A stretch of 64,000 bases of DNA from Apoderus coryli (Eukaryota > Arthropoda > Insecta > Coleoptera > Attelabidae), in the NCBI GenBank assembly GCA_911728435.2, contig OU452211.1:4712001-4776000 (forward strand), read 5' to 3'. Shown here one piece after another: positions 41,415 to 52,576 of the stretch. The notes below the pieces were generated by a model. That model ran no database searches. It was not told the DNA's origin and saw nothing but the letters and a program-made list of their open reading frames with translations. The stretch's first letter is position 1. Each line of letters opens with the position of its first letter. The position numbers and the translations under genes were made by a program.

Positions 41415-43360
41415 TTTATCAATGCCTAATTAAATAACTTAGCTGTTAGCTAAGTCTTAACTGATAGTTAAATAAACGTGAAAGTGTTTATCACAGTTTC
41501 TGTTACGCATAACTGTCCGCTAAATTCAATGCTAAGTTAACAGGCAGATAGGTAGATAGCAATCAGTTAAGTTTAAAAATAAACCACAAATTTTTGTTTC
41601 TTCGTCCTGGACTTGTTGGATGTGCTTTTTTAAATTCTTTAGGAATTTTTCTGCAAGCAGTCATGTAATGGCATCGGTTTCTTTCTTTTGAATTATGTGT
41701 TTATGACAGAACGCGTCTAAGTGAAATTTGATGTGATATTTTCAGCTTAGAAGAATTCATTTTGAAATCATAATCATAATTCACTTTAAATAAATGCTTA
41801 AAAACAACAACAAAATAATCCGAATTGATACAAAATTGCAGGTTATCTTGACACTCAGTGTTGTCAGTTTTAAATCATTGTTTTACATGAACTGCAAATT
41901 AAAGTTACAATAGCATTACAAGTAAATAAATATATATTTGTCAAAAAATTAAAAATAATTTGTAGACAGGTAAACAAAACATAAGAATAATAATTAATAC
42001 ATACAGGTACATCGTCAAATAAATAAATCAATTAAGATACTTAAAGTAAATTAATTAAGTAAATATTCTACAGTTCAATATATATACATATATATCCAAA
42101 ACACACAATACAAACTACTAAGTACTATCCAGTGTGTGAATCGCTCAAAAATTAATGCACATTAAAAAAGTCACCTACTGTATAAAAAGCTTTTTCTAAC
42201 AAATACGTCTTTAGAGCTTTACGGAATCGAGGAAGGGATGATAGCAATTTGATTTCCATTGGCAGATGGTTGTGCATTTTTTTTTGCATTGTATATAATC
42301 GAGCTTTTGATTAATTCGGAGGATGGGGCTGGCAGATAAAGATCATGTTCGGAGTTTCTAAGGAGATAATTATGGAATGGTCTTTCAGAGACATCTGACA
42401 GGTGTTTGCGGATTAAGCAGACCGATTCCAATATGAATAAGGAAGGTAGTGTTAGTATTTTAAATTTTCTGAAGAAGTCCTGGCAATGGGCTCTATAGTG
42501 CAATCACAGAGAGTATCGAATAGCTCTTTTTTGTAATCTAAAAATACGCCCAAATTGCGTTGCACAGCATGTACCCCAGAATGGGAGCGCGTATCGAAGA
42601 TGGGATTCGAAGAGTGAAAAGTAGACTGTTATGGAAGTTGACAAGTTAAGTTCTTTGGAAACTGATCTTAACGCAAAACAGGCTGAGACTGCAGCGCACC
42701 TTTATATGACATAGATTTAGTTTTCGCAGTGTTCAAGCACAACAGGTTAGAGCCACACCATAATTTGATCGTGATTAAGTCTTTGCATATGGTACTATGA
42801 AGAGCCACACTATCCGGGGCGCACCAAGTGAAACTAGGATCATCAGCAAAGAGACATACTTTACCGCGGATATCTAGGCACGTAATGTCGTTGATAAATA
42901 GCAAAAACAAAATAGAACCCAACACCGAACTCTGTGGAACTCCACAACCCATCGGCTTGCAAGAAGACAAAGCCGCATTGACCCTCACACACTGACTTCT
43001 GTTGCTAAGATACGACTTAAACCATCCCAGTCGAACCCCCCAAATTCCTTAGTGCTGTACCTTTTACTTAGGATGTTATGACTTACACAGTCGAAGTATT
43101 TTAAGTATACAATATTTTGGAAATATCAAACATATAACATTTTATTTAAAATACCGATAAAATTCTCTATAATCCGATTATTCGCCATCTTATTGGTGCG
43201 ATTTTGCCACCAACTCTTTCTGTTAAACTCGCTGCTACGCAACTGACAGTTAATAGATCATGTAAAAAACACTTCTTATATTAACAGGGACAATGGCAGT
43301 TTGCTAAAGTTAACTGATAGAGTTATCTAACAGACAGTTTTAACTGAGCATTGAAAAACC
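41415..43360. mobile_element. Candidate composite: TTT(A/T)TCAATGC inverted ends enclosing non-LTR copy B
   Basis: The left end TTTATCAATGCCTAATTAAA (41415) and the complement of the right end, TTTTTCAATGCTCAGTTAAA (ending about 43360), are similar, and both are followed inward by CTGTTAG.TAA-like sequence. Such ends are typical of some insect MITEs. The non-LTR copy B (41930-43110) would then have inserted into an older element of about 770 bp. The ends match imperfectly, so this is tentative. Confidence 0.45.
41930..43110 (-). pseudogene. Non-LTR retrotransposon copy B (same family as copy A)
   Basis: The minus strand encodes CGVPQSSVLGSILFLLFIND and KVCLFADDPSFTWCAPDSVA, then WCGSNLLCLNTAKTKSMSYK, the C-terminal RT segment missing from copy A, and a tail with LTLPSLFILESVCLIRKHLS and LRNSEHDLYLPAPSSELIKS. 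The PQGS turn is PQSS here and the FADD box is intact. Several frameshifts and 5' truncation near 43110 inactivate it. The 3' UTR (41930-42200) matches 38830-39080 of copy A almost base for base. Confidence 0.9.
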
Positions 43361-43364
43361 GACC

Positions 43365-43680
43365 GTCAGTCTCCTTACCGATTTCTTTGAAATTTGGCAG
43401 GGTTGTTGGTAGAAATAGGGAGGTTATATGGCCCTAACTAGATCAAAATTGTTAAATCCAGTAGCGTTAGGGGGGCAACTTAATAAAAATTGTACGACAC
43501 TGACTGTAATTTAATTTCGATATTGTCTTGAGATAAAGGAACTAAAACTACAACTTTTTTATCTCTTATATTTTCTCATATGTTCCTTCGTTTATGAGAT
43601 AAAAATTAAAAACAATTTTCAACATCACCAGGTGGTGCGTCTCGCAGCACGGCAAGCAGATCCAGAAAATTTTAGTTTTT
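43365..43680. other. No gene seen
   Basis: AT-rich flank; nothing recognisable. Confidence 0.35.
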
Positions 43681-43684
43681 GAGT

Positions 43685-43945
43685 CTTTTCAACATTCAGT
43701 GTTAATAGATTATTTGAGAACCATTCATTCGCAGTATCCTGCAGCAAAAACGGCAATTATACCATTCGCTCGAAAGAGGAAACTTCTAAATATGAGACCA
43801 ATTACCCTGAATGGTGAGGTCATTAAACAGAAGATCCTTTGGAATAAGCATGTTGAAATAACTGCTAGTAAATCAACAAGAGCTCTGATGGTTTGCAGGA
43901 AGCTGGCAGGCAAGACTTTGGGCTACAAACCATGATTCTGATGAT
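43685..43945 (+). pseudogene. Non-LTR reverse transcriptase thumb fragment, different family
   Basis: The plus strand encodes QYPAAKTAIIPFARKRKLLN, MRPITLNGEVIKQ then ILWNKHVEITASKSTRALMV and CRKLAGKTLGYKP. The pattern K(T/A)..VPF.RKRK.....I.LNG..I....... W..H......A..A...CR...GK.WG..P is the segment after FADD in I/R1/Loa-type ORF2 proteins. The VKYLGV.LD strand between the two halves is deleted. Confidence 0.8.
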
Positions 43946-43949
43946 AGGA

Positions 43950-44790
43950 TACAATAGTCAAGCACTGTTCTTAAGCAAAAAAGGGCGTTAATTTCTCCTT
44001 TACACCCGTGCTTCTGTGTAATATAATTCGGACACACTGTATAGTATACGTTGTTATTTTTGTTCATGAAACTAGCGATTGCAATTTATACATTTTTAAT
44101 TTGTTGATTGACATGGTATAAAATGAATTTCATCCAATTTTATAGACGTGATTCATTGGGTTATTATTTATACATTGGCAAAATACTAATACGTAGCCAA
44201 AGGATATATTATAATAATAAACAACCGCTTTAAATTAATTAAAAACATTAATTATTAAAAAGCGTTTAAAAGCAGTAACAACTGGCTATTATTTTTACTC
44301 CAACATAGGCTAATTACATTGTTCATTGGGTGTAAGCAAACACTGAATGCTTTTATGTGAGCTCTCCCTGAAACTGCCTTTGAGGCACAGGACTACTGTT
44401 ATAGCGATCTTGGTAGTTATGTGACCTTTATTCAGCACAATATTATATAACAAAGGACTTAAAATCTATGTATTTGTTGGCATACTATACTGCAGATCTT
44501 AGAAATAATAAATTAATTATTAATTAAATTGTTGTACAATGCATTGGCGAGGCCGCAGTTGGAGGACACGTAGACAAAGTCATAAGACTTTAAGAGAGAC
44601 TTCAGCATACATTTTTGAGATATACGTACGTACATACCGTTACAGCAGAGACATGGAAGATTAATTTATAACATGACTTTGTAGATTGAGATTAGAAATA
44701 TAATTAAACATTTCTCCACAAAGTGATTTCGATGGAATCTTCAGTTAATGTGTAAAAATCTCTTGAAGGCTTTTCTTTTTGTTTACTGTT
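43950..44790. other. No gene seen
   Basis: AT-rich; no coding or RNA feature. Confidence 0.4.
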
Positions 44791-44792
44791 TA

Positions 44793-44840
44793 CTACTGAT
44801 GATCGAACTGGTCTGATTGCGAAACATGTTTGGCTAGGGA
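44793..44840 (+). repeat. CTGATGAT...CGAAACATGT motif
   Basis: ACTACTGATGATCGAACTGG is followed by TCTGATTGCGAAACATGTTT. The conserved outer blocks are the same as in 5522-5561, but the intervening stem is poor. Confidence 0.5.
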
Positions 44841-44844
44841 TACT

Positions 44845-45710
44845 TTAATTCGGTCATGTTATGCATAAATTTTTTTTTAGATAATAAATTCTCTACCATT
44901 CGCATACAAACTTGAATACAAACAATTTATAGCAACAGTACAAGTATCCTCTTACAATACAGTATGACTGGATTTTATTTTTATTTTTCCAAAAATAAGA
45001 AAAATTGTTTCGGTTTTTCGCTGTTTACAATATTTTTTTCAATTTTTGAAACACCAAAAAGATTATCGGATATCATTTTTGTTACTATAAAGTGCTTTTT
45101 TGGGACAGTTTTTCATGATTTCTATATACTCTTTGGGAGTTGGTATGATTTTAGTTTACATTCGTCTGTAGGTCATAGGACCTTAACGACCAAAATCTTT
45201 CACACGGTGCCTCTCTGACGAAATATTTTCAGAACATTTTTGAGTACAGTTGCAAACAAAATCGCAATTATCTTTAGGTGTCAAGGAATACTGATTTGAG
45301 AAGTCCCCGTTCTGCAATTCTGCAAGAAGCTATCATCACACTTAGATGACATATCATACAGAACACGAAATTCAAATTCTATAATCTAATGTGTTAACCA
45401 AGTGGGTTGGAAGTTTTATGTCAAACTACGGATTTTGATTCAGTGATTTTTACGAATCGAAATATTCAAGATATAGAGTCGACAGTGAAGTGGAAGGTTT
45501 TTGCAGAATAAAGAAGTATAAATAAGTAACCAGAACTCGCATTTACCTAATTTTTTCATATAATGAGGGTTGGTAATATTTTGCAGAACATGGCCCAATT
45601 GAACCTTCGATACACTTCCCAGATATATCAATAATTAATTCATTTGTATGTGAAATAGAAGTCCAATCTTACGAAATGAATTTTAGTAATCACTCTATGC
45701 GTCACTAACA
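44845..45710. other. No gene recognised
   Basis: Open frame 44964-45218 (plus) is Phe-rich and unrecognised. A minus-strand open frame at 45440-45631 is also uninformative. Confidence 0.35.
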
Positions 45711-45716
45711 AAACCA

Positions 45717-46060
45717 TACATGTTTCGAAGCCTCAGGCTTCATCATTAGTGGTTATTCATAATATTCGAGAAAAGCCAAATTGCAATGTGTATATTTATT
45801 TAATTATTGTAAGAAAACACGGAGAGTCACCTCGTGAAAAATGTATTAAAAATAAATTATAAATAATCCATAACTATAAATTAAATCTTTTATTGAAGTT
45901 CTATTTATTTTTATAAATCATTTAAATTAACAATGATGATTGTTGATTATTTAATTTAATTTATTTTAAATATATTTTTCACGCGGTGACCTTGACATAT
46001 CCCTCCGTGTTATGTTGCAATAACTAAATAAATTCACACATTCCAATTTGGCTTTTCTCG
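45717..46060. repeat. Motif element plus 24-bp inverted repeat
   Basis: On the minus strand at 45717-45752, CACTAATGATGAAGCCTGAG continues GCTTCGAAACATGTA, with a perfect 6-bp stem GAAGCC/GGCTTC. Next to it, CGAGAAAAGCCAAATTGCAA (45767-45790) is repeated inverted at 46037-46060 with 23 of 24 bases matching. The two together look like one ~340-bp non-coding element related to 5114-5608. Confidence 0.55.
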
Positions 46061-46069
46061 TAGTATTTA

Positions 46070-46145
46070 TTATGGTGTTCCGTAGGGATCCATTTTAGGG
46101 CCTCTGCTTTTTTCTTATTTATATAAGTCATTCTTGGACCACTGC
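46070..46145 (+). pseudogene. Non-LTR RT palm scrap
   Basis: The plus strand reads YGVP, a stop, GSILGPLLFSYLYKSFLDH: the G.PQGS.LGPLLF turn of RT with Gln mutated to a stop. Only about 25 codons remain. Confidence 0.7.
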
Positions 46146-46229
46146 AATACAGTACATCAGGTTTAGGATTCAGACCTTAAACTGCTTAATGACATTCCTA
46201 CCAATATCACCACCTATATAACTGGTGAG

Positions 46230-46494
46230 AAATTTGAGGTTCGGAAGTAAATTGGCTAAAAACCAATTTTTTTCTGAGAATTTCAGTTTTATTGACACCA
46301 ATATAAAGTAGAAATATGTCCGCTCTTTTCACAAAATTTTGAACCACATTTTGCAACAAAGCTTCGCTTATCTCGTCAATCCAGCGCCGAATTTCATCAT
46401 TCAGAGCGTCAGTAGTTGTTTATGGTGTGTTCACGTTGCTCAGTTCTTTACATTTCATCATTTGACAGTCAATTTACTTCCCAACCTCAAATTT
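46230..46494 (-). mobile_element. Short element with 28-bp TIRs and Tc1/mariner-type transposase C-terminus
   Basis: Termini AAATTTGAGGTTCGGAAGTA and the matching complement agree at 26 of 28 positions, giving 265 bp. On the minus strand the interior encodes TDALNDEIRRWIDEISEALL then QNVVQNFVKRADIFL, the helical tail found after the catalytic domain in insect DD37/DD41-type transposases. It is a deletion derivative containing only that tail. Confidence 0.65.
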
Positions 46495-46499
46495 GGGTA

Positions 46500-47345
46500 C
46501 CTATCATAAATATGAAGTTAGGAATTTGTTGTGTTATGAGTTGGTAGTAGAATAACCTCTTTTCCTCTGCGTACCTACTCCACACTCATTTTCCATTTAC
46601 ATGTAAATACACAATTTGGCAAACATTTTATGTATTCAAATATTCAGCGAAAACATATAGCAATTGTTGCGTATGTGATGTATTCTCTACACATCAAATA
46701 TCATGAGAACAATAGGTTTCTTTTGATACCTGATATGTGTGTTTTTTTTTGTACACGTAAAACCAATAAGTATAGGTATTTTTTCGCTTTTAGTAAGTGA
46801 GCGTCTTCATAAAAATTTATGACTTGGCGACTTGCCAAAGCGGAAAATAATATTATAGAAATGGCTAATAGACTGTTACTAAACTTGGAAAAAATAGCAT
46901 ATTCAAAGTGGCGTGTATGTGCCAGTTTTACATGGCTATTCAGCGATGCTGCTTGATTTCTAATTAGCAAGAAGATGCGCATCCCAAACCCGGTATTTCA
47001 TACTTAAGATTCAGGTCAGTACTCAACTCTAATCCTATAGGTATCAGTTTTTATATAATAATAACGCGTCTTTATGTTACATTACAAATTGCATTTTATT
47101 TAACCACCAATGCAATTAAAAATAAAATATAAATAAGAACAATAAATTAATTCATCCACAATATAATTGAAAACAAAATTATATTATTTTAGAAAAAATA
47201 AATTTCTTTAGTTTGTCTTAAATGTAACTACAGATCTTTGCCTCAAGATGTCAAGAGCTATCTTGAGTCAAAGAATTATACATTTTAACGGCATTGTAAC
47301 AACTGAAAGAATGTTCAAACATAGTAGTGCTATGACGACGAACAG
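46500..47345. other. No gene recognised
   Basis: Open frame 46701-46982 (minus) shows no motif. AT-rich. Confidence 0.35.
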
Positions 47346-47353
47346 TATAATAG

Positions 47354-47842
47354 CAGTGGCGGCTGGTGGCAGTTACCTGTGGTGAAGCATACCAATAAAT
47401 AAATTCTTATACAGGTACAGGTAAAATTAATAGGGATATCTGTACCTCTTCAACTGCATACTGCATAGAATATGCTTCTTATGCTGTTTTTTAAATGGCA
47501 AGATTTGTATGCTATGCTTAGTGCAATTAAACGCTCGCAACCATGTTTATATGAATTGCGACTGCCGGCCTTCAGGAGGTTGTATATTGGTTATATGCCG
47601 GAGTGACAGCGTTGCCCATTGTTGCTGAATTATAGATGAAAACGCGCATGAGGGAAATATATGTACATTGTGAATCATAGTTAAATATATATACCATAAA
47701 GCCTGCTTCAGACAAAATTTTAGTTTAGTAAACTGTGTTTACCTCAGGTTGAAAATTGTTTAAATTTATGGTTTTTACACTTATGTACTGATTATTTAGA
47801 TGAAGCGTTGCTTCACCTGCTTCATATGACAAGCCGCCACTG
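47354..47842. mobile_element. hAT-type MITE (489 bp) with perfect 8-bp target duplication
   Basis: Ends CAGTGGCGGCTGGTGGCAGT and the complement of AAGCCGCCACTG share CAGTGGCGGCT. Identical 8-bp TATAATAG flanks it at 47346-47353 and 47843-47850. There is no coding capacity. Length, end sequence and duplication size fit a non-autonomous hAT element, of a different family from 26888-28075 (CAGGGGTT ends). Confidence 0.88.
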
Positions 47843-47854
47843 TATAATAGTATC

Positions 47855-49290
47855 TAACGTTCTCTTGTATTTCAATTGTGGTTATGAGAACCCCTAGGCA
47901 GCTTATAAAACCGATATTCTGGCTGATTGTATAAATTTAATTTATAGACCAATGACAAACATATCATTAATCTATAATTGTAACCAATTAGAATCTCGAA
48001 AATGACTCGCAAACAAGAACGATAATACAGATAATACCAAAGTGTCACCAAGTGTTAGTTTAAAAGCTGTGGCCAACAAATGTTTATTTAAATAAAGCAT
48101 TTTGTGTTTTTAGCATCAATCTCGCAACATACGATATCAATTTAATACAATTTTTAAGCCAATTCTAGCTCAAGTATATTTGAAAATGGAGGAAATGAAA
48201 TAGTCGATTCTCTAACGTTGTCAAACGAGCTAAAGTGGGCATATAAACCTTGATCAGTTTTTAGCTCACCATACATACCACATGTTCAAGAAAACAATGG
48301 TTTACAAGTGGCAAGAAATCATTCGAAGATGCCCCTCGGTGGATCTATTGAAGTGACCGCCCCGGAACTGGTTAAAAACATCGAAACAATTATACCGGAA
48401 GATGCTCCGCTGTAAACGAAATATTAGTCCATTCAAAAAAGGCATAGAATTATTCTCGCACCACGTACGTCCTCGCCCGTTAGACAAAAGGTTCCTTTTT
48501 GTCTAGAATATGTCAAGTTTTTGATAACAAAAAGTCGAAGGTGAAAAAAATTAGACAGAAAATATTAACCAAGCCCCTCAAATGTTACACCCATGCTTTT
48601 AACTGGAACAGTTTCTGGACATCATTTATAATTACGTAAGTGGGTCCCAAATTTGTGTAAATACTTCTGTTGAGAGATCAAAAACAAATCGACAAATCAA
48701 CACAGCCATCTATTTAATGCTAAATCGATTCCCAAACTATAAAGTTATAACTCACTCGTGCGGTGAACTCAGAAATTTATCAAAAAAAAAGTTTGTTTTC
48801 AAAACTCTACATGCAAAAACACTTTCTTGTAGGTCATATTGTTTATGTTTTACGTTTGAGGTACATAAAAGTTTCATCGCATACTTGGTAGCTCTACCTA
48901 ATGGCTTTAATAGAATACAGATGATGTCTGTCTCTAATCTGGTTTGTGTTGATAAAAATGTAAACTAAAACTATTGCAATTGGGTCGGGAGAATTGTAAA
49001 TAGTTACTGTGGTTTTGTGTTAAATAGTTACTAAACTTATGAAAGCTCTAGACGAATGATTTGTATTTATAATATCAAAGGCATACCACTGCTAAATTGT
49101 GCCACTTCATACTGTTTTATTCGAGAGGAATATTTAATAATTCTTTGTGAAAATGCATTGAAATACTTCGAAACTATGGATCTCCAAAGCGGAGCATCTA
49201 CTACTACAATTTATTTTAACTTTAAATTGTCCTTAAATATCGGTTAATCGATACTTTATGAATATTGTTAAGTTTTCCATCTTCTAACTG
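47855..49290. other. No gene firmly recognised
   Basis: The stretch 48300-48490 has above-average GC, but neither strand gives a clear family. A mariner-like N-terminus was considered and not accepted. Open frames at 48717-48968 and 49056-49247 are unrecognised. Confidence 0.35.
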
Positions 49291-49299
49291 ATAAATATT

Positions 49300-49850
49300 T
49301 CTTCTTCTTAAGACGCCGTCTCCCCACGAAGGTTGGCGATCCAACTGGCTATAATGGTGCGTGACCCGCACCTCTCAAAATATCTACAAATGTCGGTCCC
49401 AACCATCGACGCAGGTGCTTTAGCCATGAGTTCTGCTGTCTGCCCACAGATCGTTTGCCCTCAGTGACGAGCTCGTAACGCTCCCCCCTCATAACGTGCC
49501 CGATGTATTGGAGCTTTAGTTCTTTGATGGTTGTCAGCAGCTCTTCACCTTTACCTCTCCTCAGTACTTGCTCGTTGGTTATGACGTCTACCTAGGATAT
49601 ACGCAGTATACGGCGATACAATTACATCTCAAAAGCGTCAATGCGGCTTTGTATTGATTGGCAGAGAGTCCAGCTCTCGGAGCCATAGAGTAGCACTGGG
49701 AAGATATACAACGCAATATGCGTATGCGGAGCTGTAGGTTTAAGTCGCTACTAGTCAAGGGGTTCTTCATGGAAATAAATGTCCTTCTGGCCTGTTCTAT
49801 CCTTGATCTGATTTCCATTCACTGTTCTCGTTGACGAAACACTTTAGAAT
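49300..49850 (-). pseudogene. RTE-like non-LTR retrotransposon, C-terminal region
   Basis: From 49818 on the minus strand: MEIRSRIEQARRTFISMKNP, SSDLNLQLRIRILRCI, an ESWTLSANQYKAALTL-type segment in a shifted frame, then scattered pieces such as LRGGSVTSSL and SVGRQQNSWLKHL and an end near NLRGETAS. This is the C-terminal part of RTE/BovB-like ORF2 (EIR.RI..AR..F..MK.....NL...LR.R...C..). Multiple frameshifts are present. The sequence is GC-richer than the flanks. Confidence 0.85.
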
Positions 49851-49854
49851 ATGA

Positions 49855-50100
49855 AGGGAATATTCTGCCGTCCGTCCTAAGAATAGATGCAATGTCTTGA
49901 GAAAATTAGTCTTTCAGGTTTTTTAAACCAAAGGCTTTCTTTTAGGTTAGCTTAAATATTTACAAAGCAAAAAGCCAAATCTATATGGGATCTGTATCTC
50001 ACAAAATATTCGCATATCCCTGAAATAGGCGCGTTATCATTTCAAGATCAATTACTTCTTGGTTTGTTTGAGTAAATTTTTGTATTGGTAATATTCAGTG
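49855..50100. other. No gene seen
   Basis: AT-rich spacer before the next element. Confidence 0.35.
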
Positions 50101-50186
50101 GAAGTATTATGTATGTATCTTTAACTTTATTGTCATAAAATAATCACAAAAGTTCTTGTTGACAAAGTCATTCTTAAAATAATATA

Positions 50187-52273
50187 CAGGGTGGTCCAAC
50201 GAAAAGTTTGCACCTAGCTTTTCTCTTTTTTTTGTAGTCGAATGCGAAAATGCTCGGACACGTCGATTTTGCTTTTGAGGGGGACACATTTTAAACATAT
50301 TTTTCGATCTGCGCCTTTAACCCCCTAGCGGGGGTGAGTAACAACCCTAAAATTTTAAATGGAAAGAGGGGTCTAATGACATATCATTTGAAAGGACACA
50401 AAATTGTCTTTCTAATGATACCCTATTTGTCGAATTTTACTAAAACAGTTAATACGAAAACGACTTTAAAGACATTAAGCCGATAATTTTGGTATTAATG
50501 AGAAATACAAATAAGTTTTAATTATTACGACTGAAAACAACTACAATCATTTCTAAATTATTTACTTTGAAGAAAAACGGGATTTCAAAAACACTATCTT
50601 ATTTATCAGAACTAAATTCCTCACTAATCGTTTGCGTTTTTTGTTGAAATAAAAACTGCAGATACGTGTAGGAAAAGAATTTACACCGTTTATTTTAGTC
50701 TTTTCATTGATTCAGTTTGGTTGCTTCTCAAGTTATTTTACTTTTACCGTACAAAATGATTTATTCCATTCTAGAACGAGTTGAAATTGTTAAACTTTAT
50801 TTTCAAAATAATAGTAGTGCTAGACTTACGGCTCGCTTATTTAATGAGAGACATCCCGATAAAAATGTGAATGATGTGTACGTTGGCAAGTTAGTTAAAA
50901 AGTTTGTAGATACCGGATCTGTCTGTAATGTAAAACACCAGCCGCAGAAACCGATCAGAAATGAAGCTGTGGAAGTCGCTGTTTTAGGGCATGTTGAAAT
51001 GGATCATAGTCAAAGTACCCGTCAACTAGCTGAAGCCTCAGGTGTCTCCCGTTCGTCCATAATACGAATTTTAAAAGCGTACAAATTTCATCCGTACAAA
51101 ATCAAATTAGTACAGGAACTAAATGAGGATGATCCTGATAGAAGGCTGCAATTTTGTGAAGCAATGAGCCAGCGTTTAATTGAAGATCCGCAATTATTAT
51201 TTAACATTTGTTTTTCCGACGAATGCACATTTTATTTGAATGGAGCTGTAAATAGGCACAATTGCCGTTACTGGGATGACAGTAACCCACATTTATTCCG
51301 TGAGGTTCATACCCAGTATCCTCAAAAAATAAACGTCTGGTGTGGCATATTAGGAAATCATATTATAGGACCACTTTTTATTCCTGGAAATTTAACTGGT
51401 GAAGTGTACCTAAACATGCTTGAAGACACAATTGATCCTTTAATAACACAAATAATAGAAGATGACCAAAATCATACTGCTGATCGGCTTTATTTCCAGC
51501 AAGATGGAGCACCTCCGCACTATGTGGCTCCTGTAAGACAGTTCTTAGATGACCGGTTCCCTGGACGGTGGATTGGGAGGAGGGGCCCAATTGAATGGCC
51601 TGCCAGGTCACCGGATTTATCGCCTTTAGACTTTTTTCTTTGGGGGCACTTAAAAAATAAATGTTTTGCCACGAAGCCCGAGTCCATAGAAGATCTTCGC
51701 CAACGCATTACAGAAGAGTGCAGAAACATAACACCTGATATGCTACAAAATGTTAGAAATAGATTTGAACAAAATCTGTATTATTGTATGGAATCAAATG
51801 GGTCACATTTTCAACATTTGTTAATGTAACGTTTTAATAAATCAATTTAACAGCTTGTTTACTTTTTTTACAAAGCAATGTTAAAACTAACAAACATTGG
51901 AATGTACTAACGATTGCAGGTGTTTTCACTCGCAATAATTAAAACTTATTTGTATTTCTCATTAATACCAAAATTATCGGCTTAATGTCTTTAAAGTCGT
52001 TTTCGTATTAACTGTTTTAGTAAAATTCGACAAATAGGGTATCATTAGAAAGACAATTTTGTGTCCTTTCAAATGATATGTCATTAGACCCCTCTTTCCA
52101 TTTAAAATTTTAGGGTTGTTACTCACCCCCGCTAGGGGGTTAAAGGCGCAGATCGAAAAATATGTTTAAAATGTGTCCCCCTCAAAAGCAAAATCGACGT
52201 GTCCGAGCATTTTCGCATTCGACTACAAAAAAAAGAGAAAAGCTAGGTGCAAACTTTTCGTTGGACCACCCTG
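50187..52273 (+). mobile_element. Intact DD41D transposon, copy 3
   Basis: 2,087 bp, CAGGGTGGTCC termini, ~355-bp TIRs, TA at 50185-50186 and 52274-52275. It differs from copy 2 at only a few positions, including GACACA versus GATACA near 51425 and GGGAGG versus GGAAGG near 51576. Confidence 0.95.
50717..51829 (+). CDS. DD41D transposase (370 codons), copy 3
   Basis: Same protein sequence as copy 1 by inspection (D at residue 188). The catalytic D168, D263 and D305 and both HTH segments are intact, with no stops. AATAAA at 51836 follows the stop closely. Because two of three copies encode exactly the same protein while carrying silent differences, this sequence is probably the active form. 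Confidence 0.95.
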   Translation: MVASQVILLLPYKMIYSILERVEIVKLYFQNNSSARLTARLFNERHPDKNVNDVYVGKLVKKFVDTGSVCNVKHQPQKPIRNEAVEVAVLGHVEMDHSQSTRQLAEASGVSRSSIIRILKAYKFHPYKIKLVQELNEDDPDRRLQFCEAMSQRLIEDPQLLFNICFSDECTFYLNGAVNRHNCRYWDDSNPHLFREVHTQYPQKINVWCGILGNHIIGPLFIPGNLTGEVYLNMLEDTIDPLITQIIEDDQNHTADRLYFQQDGAPPHYVAPVRQFLDDRFPGRWIGRRGPIEWPARSPDLSPLDFFLWGHLKNKCFATKPESIEDLRQRITEECRNITPDMLQNVRNRFEQNLYYCMESNGSHFQHLLM

Positions 52274-52576
52274 TATAACAAAGACGTATACAAGTACAAA
52301 ACATTAATGTAATTAATCGTTTGAAACACAATATAACAAAAATATTTTAAAAACATACGTAAACCTACTACATTATGTTGTCAGTGTTAGTAGGAAGGCA
52401 AAAGTAAAATCTCAAATCCCCCAAACATTCATGAAGTAAAATATGTACATAACAACACAACATAAATATATATATAAATGCAAGTAGCAGAACAGAAAAG
52501 ACATAATACATTATAATACATTCAAATCATCAAACCAAGCCAAAACCGGATCAACACAACAAAATCAAAACAAACA

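Noticed and set aside
48300..48490. Possible mariner N-terminus (DRPGTG-like block)
   Set aside because: Only a few residues fit, across stops; weaker than the other mariner fragments.
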